Shown here: positions 54,890 to 64,000 of the stretch, one piece after another
Layout: each line of letters begins with the position of its first letter
How positions within the stretch are numbered: the first letter of the stretch is position 1
Assembly (NCBI GenBank): GCA_038030265.1
Contig: CM075939.1
Coordinates: forward strand, 41,583,253 to 41,647,252
Length of the DNA: 64,000 nucleotides
Origin: Corythucha ciliata
Taxonomy: Eukaryota > Arthropoda > Insecta > Hemiptera > Tingidae
Direction: 5' to 3'
The notes under the pieces: generated by a model
Databases searched by the model: none
Told to the model about the DNA's origin: nothing
Seen by the model: the letters and a program-made list of their open reading frames with translations, nothing else
Position numbers and translations under genes: made by a program

Positions 54890-57380
54890 AAACATTTGCT
54901 AGCGTTCCAACTGGATTTTTCATTTTTCATTGGTTGTTGCCAGAGTAGGTAGGTTAACAACTAATTTGGCCCCTAAAAACTCGTTTTGTACAAACGCTTT
55001 GAAATCCAAGCCCTTATCCCGTCCTAAAACCCCTTCTATTGTTAATTCTCTTTTAAAAAACCAACCAACGCAGTAGGGATGAGAGAGAGAGATAGAGATA
55101 GAGAGAGAAAAACCGACCTGAGAAACTGCGGCTACTTTGATGTTGCCACCCTTTGCTTCCCCACTGCCTATCGTCAAAACTGGCGATTAGGTGCTCTCTT
55201 ACTACTAATGAGCTAAAAGGAGGTGGAAAATGAACAATGTAGACGACGAGTCGATTATCTCTAGCTTTCAGTGGCGTATCAACGTCACAAAAAAAGAATG
55301 GGAACGTGTATACGAAAATGTGTAACGATGTATACGAAAAGGTGGAAATACTAAGAACATGAGCAAGACTTCTTTGTCGATTGTCGCCTCATGTTTGGAG
55401 GAACAATAATGTCCCTTACGCCGCTTAACCACCACCAAATCCCTTCAAGGAAGGGATCCACCCTTTTTAAGGTGATCCTTTAAAATTATGGAAAATAAAT
55501 TCGTCCCTTTACCCAATTTTAAGCAACAGTCCCCGAAAGGGCAAGAGCAATCAAGCGCCGGATGAACGGAAGGGGGACAACAGGCTCAAAAGGTCGAAAG
55601 CCCTTTTCCGCCAGAGTAAGTCGAGTGATATTGGGCGTGGGCAAAGAAAAAAGTTGAATCACGTAACCACCTAGACCGGAAGTCGTTATAATTGCAAATT
55701 AAGGAAAATGAATAAAAATAACCATCGGCGGGATTGACTGAATTACTCCAGTTTCCTCGATGATTAATCTCTATAACGACAGTTGGCAAATTACGATAAT
55801 TTAATTTGCTACGCGGCGGTTGACAAAATTGCAATAAATTTGTTGATTGCTGTTGTTTGTATCACCCGAAACGTTTTAGTAAGCCCCCCTCCCTTCCCGC
55901 AGCCTACACTACACAGCAGTCAATCATGGACTACAAGAAAGAAGAGCGTAAGCTTCTTAACCCCCCCCCCCACCCACTCTAATCTTAACTATCGCTACCA
56001 CCAAAAAAAACGTGCTACAAGAAAACTTCATTTTTTGTTTACAAAATAAAAGCTTTAGCCGTGTTATCCGTATACAGCACATAGCACGCTACATGTTCGT
56101 CATGGAAAATCGTGACTTCCCAGGGAGAACGATCGTTGGTCTTTCAAGGTTACGGTGGTGAGGGGGATGGGGAAATAAATTGGAAGGGAAAGAAAAGTCG
56201 ATTTCAATAAAGGAGGAGCGGTTTCAGTCCCCCCCCCCCATCACTCAGAATTCCAATTTTCCAGCGATGGAGCTAGAGTGACGAGTGTTGTGCTTAGAAG
56301 GGTGAGTACGGTTGGACGGGTGTGAGCCCTTCGAAATAAACAAAAATGTCCTTGTTGATATAAAACCCAGGGACGTGAACAAATAATATTCATTATTTTG
56401 AGTTTCTCGCTTTTTCTAGCATTATAAAACCAACTTCGACCCAATTTACATCGAAAAAAAGAGAAATCTCTAGATTAAAATACACAAATAAATAACGTTT
56501 TACGGGCGTTCTATTCATATTTTTTCTACGAGTCACCCTCCCTTTCGTTTCAAACGCCTCAAGTATTTAACTCTTTAAAAAAAAGAAGCCCTTGGCGCCT
56601 GTTTAGCAAGAAACTCCCCCCCCCCACCTCTTCTATCCATTAGATAGAAAGTGACCTTTTACTAAACGTGTGACTTTTATGAGTTTGGAACCCCACCACA
56701 CCAAACCTTTCTAACGTCAACATCACTTGCACAAAGAGGTCAGATTTCAGATTTTAATTAAGAGTTGAGCGAACTAGTAAATTGTGAGTGAAAAGGTTGC
56801 CGAACAAAACTAATATGCGAAAAATCGGAATAGAGCTTCCAAGGGCGGCGTAAAATGAAATGCCCTTAGAAACAGGCAAGTAGCCCAAGATTTCTTTTTT
56901 TGGGGGAGGGGTTAGGCAGGAATTTGACACCTTGCCCTCTGCCCGCACTATAAAACTGGAAACTGGGGGAGTCACCATGACGAGGCCACGGCAGGCGCGT
57001 ATTCGTTGGTTAATTAATGCAACGAGAAAAGGCTAAACTGGAAACGCACAAAAGGTGGGGGGCTTTCATCGTAAGGAAAATAAGAAACAAATTTGAAACT
57101 GAGGGGCTAATCATGGCACTGGAAACAAACTGTGAAACAGGAGGCTTGTTCACAATCAAGTTCCGTACAGTTCTTGAACGTCCCACGCATGTACAGGGAT
57201 CGGATTTGAGCTTTATAAAATCGCATATCCGCGCATATGCGTGAACTTTGTACGGGACTGTTCGAGAAATGTGCGGACCTGCATTGCCAACAAGCCTTGG
57301 GCTTATTCATAACAGAATCCACGCGAATGTTTTTTCTCAGAGATATAAGCCCGTGTGCAATTCGTTTTTTGAGATAAACA
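54890..57380. other. Low-copy stretch
   Basis: Contains a GA-rich microsatellite (55081-55110), a hAT-like end (CAGTGGCGTATCAACG, 55270), and C runs at 55964, 56229, 56618. No exon or RNA gene recognised. Confidence 0.4.
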
Positions 57381-57960
57381 ACCATGCGAACTTTGTTTTC
57401 TGAAGAGCCAAACCAGCGTAATTATTTTCTTCAATGAATAAACCCCATAAAATTGTTGTTTTTTTTTTTTTTTAATAAGAAACCCTTTAAATTGTAATTT
57501 TCAGCGACAAAACTCCTGCGAAATTGGGCTTTTCAATTACAAAACCCCACGAAATTAGGTATTATTGGTAAATAAATAAAGCCCGCGAGATTGGCGTTTT
57601 GAGTGAGCCAAAGATTTTATCCGGGAGAATGGTTTTATCAACGACTAAACCCCGCAAAGTGGTTTTTTGTTTGAATAGCCGAAGTCGCGAAATTGGTTTT
57701 CGAGTGAACCAAACCGGCAAAATTGATTTATAGATAGCCAAAACTGCGAATTTTGTTTTATCGAGTGCGCCAACCACGCGAAACTTGTTTCTTGAAGAGC
57801 CAAAACACGCAAAACTGGCGGTTTCAACATAGGACTAACAATAAACCCTGCGATACCGATTTTTTGAAGTGCCGCAAACCTGTAAAATTTGGTACATTCA
57901 CGGGTCAAATCCGCGAGAATGAGTTTTCCAGGAACTGTAAAAAGCTTATGAAATTAGTTT
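57380..57960 (+). repeat. Family D repeats (forward)
   Basis: Clean units such as GCGAAATTGGTTTTCGAGTG plus AACCAAACCG, about 30 nt apart. One of the most regular D blocks. Confidence 0.8.
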
Positions 57961-58079
57961 TCAATGTTGGGCTGTCGTGGTACAGAGACATCTCAGCTAA
58001 TCGGTAATGGGTGTGGGTGGGGGACTGGAGGAGTTTCAACTACGGGAAAATTCGTGGCCAACAGGAAAATGCCGCAAAA

Positions 58080-61000
58080 CTGAGCTGGACTGTTCTGAAA
58101 ATTCGGGTATTGTGGACATTTTCTCAATACTAGCCGCAAATCAGCACTTATTATTTTACCCATGAATTAGCCCTTTTTGCAATGTTAACCATAAAATAGT
58201 GCTTTTTCGCAAGTTTTGCCGCAAATTAGCACTTTTTACCAATTTTATCCGCAAATTATAAGTTGTCTCTATCTAGCGGTCTTAATCAATCTATTCTAAT
58301 TATTTACCGTGAGCCGCGATCGTTAGCAATTTTAGCCAATTTTCGCATTTATCCATGAATTAGCGCATTTTCTTAATTTTATCCGTGAACTTTGTGACAA
58401 AGATAAGAACATTGGTCTTTTCTACATTTTAGCCGTAAAATCGTCACTATAATCCACGATCTAGCGTTTGTTTTTTTCCTCAGATTCAGTTACCAAGGAA
58501 CGTTTTTTTTTTGTTTTTCTTTTTCGAAATTTTGTCCACCAATTTTTAGCGCTTTTTCCAAACTTTTAGCCACACACTTAAACATTAGCGCACTGTCTCT
58601 ATTTCAGCCACGAATTAGCGCTTTTAGCCAATATTAGCCACGGACTAGCGGTGTTTGTCGATTTTTTTCGCGAATTAGCGCATATCAGCGACGATCCGAC
58701 GATTAGAACAATAAGCCCTCGAAAAGCATGCTAATGGAAAGGCAATGGAAAAAATGGGAATTTTAGGTGCTATTCTAAAAAGGGGGAAAAACGCTAATTC
58801 GCTGTTAAAATTGAGAAAAAGGTTCTATACCCGCCTAAAGTTGAAAAAAAAACGTTCATTCGTGGCTAAAAACTGAGAAAACGTGTACTAATTCACAGCT
58901 GAAATCGAAAAAAGTGCCTCAATGCGGCTAAAGCTGAGAAAAAGTGATAACTCGCGGCTGAAATTAAGAAAAACCCGCAATTCGCGGTTGAAGTAGAAAA
59001 AAATGAGAACGAGCTCTAATTCTAATTCTAATTTCTAATTACAATTATAATTCTAATTGAGAAAGAGCGCAGATTCGCAGCTAAAATTGAAGAAAGCGAT
59101 AATTCGCGGATACAATTAAAAATCGATTCGCGGCTGAAATTGAGAAAAAACGCTAATTCACGGCTGAAATTGAGAAAGAGCGCAAATTCACGGCTAAAAT
59201 TATTTGTTCAGCTCGGTGCGGAGAAAAAGCGCTAATCCGTGGGCAAATTTTGAGCGACTGATTAGAAAAAGCGCTAGATCACGGCTAAAATGTTGAAAAA
59301 AACGCTGATTCGCGGCTAAAATTTTGAAAAGGCGATCTTTCACAGCTATAATAAAGAAACGTATGGTCAGTTTTTTAATAGTTTTTTAATAGTTTTTCTT
59401 ATTTGAGCTCTGTACGATATCAATTGATGAGAAATGCGGCATGTAGGGGCGTAGGTACGGGGGGATATGGGAGATATATCCCCCCCCCCCCGCAGAGCTA
59501 CAAGTATACGAACGAAGGAGCATTAGTACCATAACGAAGAGCCCCATAAAATCTCCGATAATGAGCGTTTCACGTTGAAGTTTGGGTTAGCAGATTTTCC
59601 CAGCTTTTTCCTTAGACTTCGGACCCAACGCAGTAGTGTACTGGCGTACGGGGGAGGAGGTCGCCTCGGACCATCTATCAGACAAAAATCGGTAATATTC
59701 GTGACTATAGCTGCTAAAAAGCGCCGATTCGTGGTTTCGCGATGCAACTTCCAAACTAAAATTAAGAAAAAAATCGCTGATTCACCGTACATTGTGGAAA
59801 TCAACGCAAAAGCGTTGTATTTGGGCAAACCCCGCGGTTAAAGTTGAGGAAACACGCTACAAAATTGACAAATAAATGACGCTTTATTCAGGTTAAAATT
59901 GGACAAAAATGACAAATTCACAACTGAAATGGCGTAAAATCGCCCCTTCGCGTATGCAAAAGGGAATAGAATGCTGAATGGCCGCAAAATTAGCATAAAA
60001 CGCTATTTCACAGCTGAAATTGGGAAAAATCGCTAATTTGCAATTTGCTGATTGCAATTTGGGTTTGTGGAAAAACGTTAATTCGCGGATACAAAACCAA
60101 GAAAATTACTAATTCGCGGCAGAAATTCAAAAAATCACCAATTAACGCAGCTAAAATTAAGAAAAACGTTAATTTCCAGTTCAAGTTGGGAAAAAGTGCT
60201 AATTCTCAGTTAAAAATGGAAAAAATTGCTGTTTGCACCTCAAATTGAGTCACACGCCAATTCTTGGCAAAACTGGACAAAACTCGGTAGGTAATGCACG
60301 GGTTGGAAACGCTGCCACGCTGCTAAAATTTAAAAAAAGCGAAAAATCGCTGCTGAAGTTGAGAAACATCACAAATTCTCGAATTAGGTGTCGTAAAATA
60401 ATGATTTTTTGACAGAAATTGATGGATAGATGTACACTCTTTGGTTTGAAAAAAAAAAAATACATTTATAATTTAAATTCGCATCTTCTCAAGGCTAAAA
60501 TTCAGAAAAATGGCAAATTCATGCATGGCTATAGTATAATGTTAAAAAATACGCTAATTCACGGCTAGAACTGAAGAGAATCAATAATCTATACCTACAA
60601 AAGTTATACAGTTTTGCTGATGTGGTTTTAAAATGTGAAAACCCGCTAATTTGCGGGTAATATTTAGAAAATGAAATGATCAGTCTGGTCAAAATTAAGA
60701 GAAAGGTAATTTTAAGCCTGAAAATTGAGAAAATTGCTAATTTGATGCTAAAAATGGAAAAATCCCCAATTTACAGCTAAAATTGCGCTTAAAGCCAATT
60801 TGTGACTGAAATTGAGAAAACTCGCTAATTCACAGGCTTGAAACGCTACGACGCGACGTGTCCCCGCTACAATTTTAAAAAAGCTAAAAAATTATTTTTT
60901 TTTGCCATTACCAAACTTCCTTCCCTACGGGAACATGGAAGTAAAAAAGCGCTAAATCGCGGTTGAAATTGAGAAAAATTCTAATTTCCGCCAAAAACTG

Positions 61001-61360
61001 AATACACGCAAATTTACGGATTCTGAAGGCAACTTTTCAGGCTGAAATTGAAAAGAAGCGCCAATTTATGGCAATAGGTGGAGAAACCGCTAATTCGCGA
61101 GTAAACAGAAAAATCGCTCATGCATTGCTTAAGATGAACCAAAAAAATCCTAATTCGTGAAAAGTCCCCCTATTTTGCGGCTAATATCTTTCCTCAGAAC
61201 GTTAATTTCCAGCTAAAACTGAGAAAAGTGCTAATCCCCTGGTAAAATAATTTTAAAAATCTGCTAATCTGCGGCTGAAATTGAAAAGAACGATACACTC
61301 GGCCAAAATTGAGAAACGCGCTAATTTGCGGGTAGAGTCCAAAAATCGCCCCTAACCGAG
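58080..61360. repeat. Family A array with orientation switch near 58720
   Basis: 58080-58690 forward, 58770-61360 inverse. Interrupted at 59440-59700 by a hAT-like end (GTAGGGGCGTAGGTACGG) and a C run. Confidence 0.8.
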
Positions 61361-63254
61361 AGATTGAGGCTATGATGAGGCCAGCAAGATGTCCAGATTC
61401 AAGAGTGTTCTGGCTGGGTGGAATGATGACTGTAACGTGAAATTACCCCCCTTCCCTCACCCTTACGAGATTTCAATCTGATCCCCAAACAAAGGACAAA
61501 TTCCTACCTACGCCACTGGCGGCATGGTCTCTGCCTAAAACCCAACCTAATTAGTGGTCAAAAATTGACCTCTACTCTAGAAGACGCATGTCAAGGGTGG
61601 CAAAGGTCCCCTTCAAGCCACGTAACTAAAGTGTGGCCACCACCCCTCAAACAACTGCGAATCGTCCAGTTTCGCGGGAAGCGGGCTAAGTCATTAGTGA
61701 GCCCTTAATTTCACTCGTAATTGTCAATAAGATCCTATTTATCGCACAACCGAACCGTAGGCTTCAATCTTAACTGTTTTCGGAAGCCGTCAGCCAGTAG
61801 ATTTTGAGAACCCAACAATTCTTACACGCCCAAAACTCTAATGTCTCACTCAGCTCCTTGAGTGTCTTCGTTTTGATAGCACAAAAGCAATTTATTGATG
61901 TTTTAGACCGCTAAACAATTTTTGGATGGTTTTAGAAGCAAGAAGCCACAATGTTCAAAGTTTTTGACGATCAAAATACCTCTCCCAGAAATTAAAGAGA
62001 AACTTTTAAGCCACTGGCGTTTGGGCGATGGTGAGGATCGAGGGGAAAACAAAAAGTCAGTGTATTCTTTTTTTTATCTAATAGAATCCCTTATAGCGCT
62101 TTTCTGGAGCGGAACGCGGAAAAATGGAAATGTTAACGGGTAGAGGTCGCATAAAAAAAGAAAAAAGTATTGATCAAAACGAATGGAACATTTCCAACTA
62201 AGAACTCAACTATTGTTCTGGAAATGCTGGAAACGAGGAAAAACTCCCCCCCCCCCCCGGTGCCTGCTATAGCAAACTGTAATGATGAACGGGTGATCGA
62301 TGGCAGGAGGGGGGAGGGTCTCGAACGTTGTGACATCAACTAGCACCGGTCAAGCCCGTTTTATTTATTTTTTTATTCTTTCCATCTCCACTTTTATATA
62401 CGCTCTTTGCCGGCTATTGTATTTTATTCTGTATACGGGAAACAATAGCAACAAGAAGGTTCAATTTGATTTGCTTTGATGAACACGCGGTAATCCGAAA
62501 CGTAGCAGAACATTTCGACGTGGACAATTGGACATTGACAATGTTGGATTGGAGGGGTGACAGGTTTAAAAATGAGCGTTTTAATGGTTTTTTCTTTTGA
62601 GAATCACGGCAATGTCAACCGAACGAATTGTACGTATTTCCGAAATCACAGGTATTAAAATAGGTGCACATTGCTCCAGGCAAGGGATTGCTTTCAAGCA
62701 CTATTTAGGGGTATGTAATAAATTCAAGAGGGTTTGCTAAGTAACGAGTACGCGGGTGTGAATGCCAGTATAGATGATGGTGGGAAGAGGGGGGTATTTT
62801 AAAACAACAGTAGAGTCCTATCACTGTCAACAGGGATTTTAGGGTTGGACAAATTTATGAACCTCATCAACACTACACCCTTATTGGCCAAATTTTCACT
62901 AGTTTCAATTTCATTGTAGCCTTTTGGGGGAAGGCGGGATCACAACGCTGTACAGCACACAATCCTTATTGATTCGTTTTCATTGAATTAAGAGAGGAGT
63001 AACTTTACTGTCTTGCCTCTGGCCTGAACTCGTTAATAAAGTTAATGCAATCCATAGTTCAGCCATGAAAAAAAAATAAGTCAGTTTCTTTTTTTTTTTA
63101 TGGTGTCGCCTTCTTTTATTAACGCCACCCCCTCACATGGCCTGTGCCTGAACTTGATAAATAGAAGCTCAGGTCAGACCAAAAGGGAGTTTTCTTGCAC
63201 CACTCTCTACAATATTTTCCTTCCCTTCTTTGGGAAATTAAAATAAGGACTTAC

Positions 63255-63372
63255 TCGTGCGCCCCGAATTTTATAAATCTCGTATCCGTTTTGCACCGCA
63301 CTTTTAATAACACAATAATAATCGAGAAATGAAACAACTTGTTCAGCGCCGTAGATATTCGAAAAGCACAAA
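63255..63372 (-). CDS. Orphan exon candidate, 118 nt
   Basis: Donor GCACGA|GTAAGT is strong; acceptor AATTGTGAG is weak. Frame: one base, then 39 open codons including SNIYGAEQVVSFLDYYCVIK and NGYEIYKIRGAR, ending phase 0. This joins in phase with the 38517-38587 candidate to give ...KIRGAR-ECLESHVP.... Family unknown. Confidence 0.35.
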
Positions 63373-63479
63373 CTCACAATTCAAATTACCCAAATATTGT
63401 AATGAATAAATATATATTTTTAGGGAGAAAAAAACGACGAGTTAAACTTCACTACGTCCACACTCATAGGCAACTTTAC

Positions 63480-63610
63480 GGTCCAAAAACCGCTACAAGA
63501 CTGTAGAGAGAACATTTTCGAGGCGCCGCCACGAAAACCCCCTGGCGCTCATCGCCACCGCTCTTGCGGGGGCTGTGGTGCGGCCTTATTATTCTCCTCG
63601 GCCAATATAA
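63480..63610. promoter_or_regulatory. CpG-rich patch, possible promoter or first exon
   Basis: A GC-dense stretch (GGCGCCGCCACG, CGCTCATCGCCACCGCTC) in AT-rich DNA, with TTTATATTGGCC on the minus strand at its right edge as a TATA-like site. A minus-strand gene could start here. Speculative. Confidence 0.2.
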
Positions 63611-64000
63611 ATGGGGCGTGTAAAAAAAATCGTAAAACATGGCCATTTAGTGGTGTTTTCGTTCGTTTTAACAACAGGAAGAAATAAAGATGATAAAAAT
63701 CTCATAGAATCTGGTCGGGGGTATCCTTTTCAATAAAATTACAAACTGTTCCTCGTCAAGGAATGCTTGGAAGTGGATACTGTAGTCATGCACCATCTAC
63801 CGATAATGTACTGGAGTAATTCTAAGCAGAGCATTACCAGCTTTACTGTTTTAAGTCTGATTTCGTGCAGCTAATTGTGCAATATAATTAGGAACGTTAA
63901 AAACAAACCAAATGAAATGTGAACATTTGGTCGACATCACATTTTCTACCCGCACAAACAGCTCACTGCTCCATTACAGGCTTGGGTCATGGGTGGGGGG

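Larger units (their letters stand above)
61360..64000. other. Low-copy stretch at the right edge
   Basis: Includes the exon candidate at 63255-63372 and a CpG-rich patch at 63480-63610. A hAT-like end (CCTACGCCACTGG) is at about 61508. No complete gene seen. Confidence 0.4.

Overview
The window is animal nuclear DNA. It carries a many-exon, GT-AG-spliced gene on the minus strand, set in very repeat-rich intronic and upstream DNA. The gene encodes a class III transmembrane adenylyl cyclase of the Ca2+/calmodulin-activated ADCY1/rutabaga type. I joined 22 coding exons by eye; every junction keeps frame and gives 1718 codons plus 2 nt before the left window edge. The long disordered C-terminal tail and the ADCY1-like calmodulin-binding C1b segment suggest an invertebrate, probably an arthropod. 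Species cannot be told from the window.

Layout, left to right. Positions 109-18877 hold the cyclase, read right to left: first transmembrane block (exons 1-3, 17906-18808), C1 catalytic domain and C1b (exons 4-9, 10218-11405), a possible 6-nt microexon (9964-9969), a linker (exons 11-12), second transmembrane block (exons 13-15), C2 catalytic domain (exons 16-18, 7420-8233), then a long Ser/Pro/acidic tail (exons 19-22). The 3' end lies outside the window. Nineteen introns are 60-251 bp; introns 3 (about 6.5 kb) and 20 (about 5.1 kb) are long and filled with repeats. From 18878 to 64000 is upstream DNA, holding either a giant 5' intron, intergenic DNA or both. Minus-strand exon-like islands occur at 30388-30525, 38517-38587 and 63255-63372; I cannot assign them to a known protein.

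By eye, more than a third of the window consists of highly diverged tandem repeats with a unit near 30 bp. I sort them into four families (A-D). Read in one orientation, all begin with GCGAA followed by a T-rich half. Blocks alternate between families and strands and are interrupted by mobile-element pieces: a TTAA-bounded palindromic MITE in two copies, a foldback element, a perfect 115-bp-arm palindrome with a hammerhead-ribozyme-like core, tRNA-headed SINE-like inverted pairs, a 5'-truncated LINE with a 14-bp target-site duplication, and hAT-like termini. G or C homopolymers of 8-14 nt are common.

Only one gene is securely identified. It should make cAMP at the plasma membrane in response to Ca2+/calmodulin and G-protein input. 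The rest of the window is mainly of interest for its repeats.
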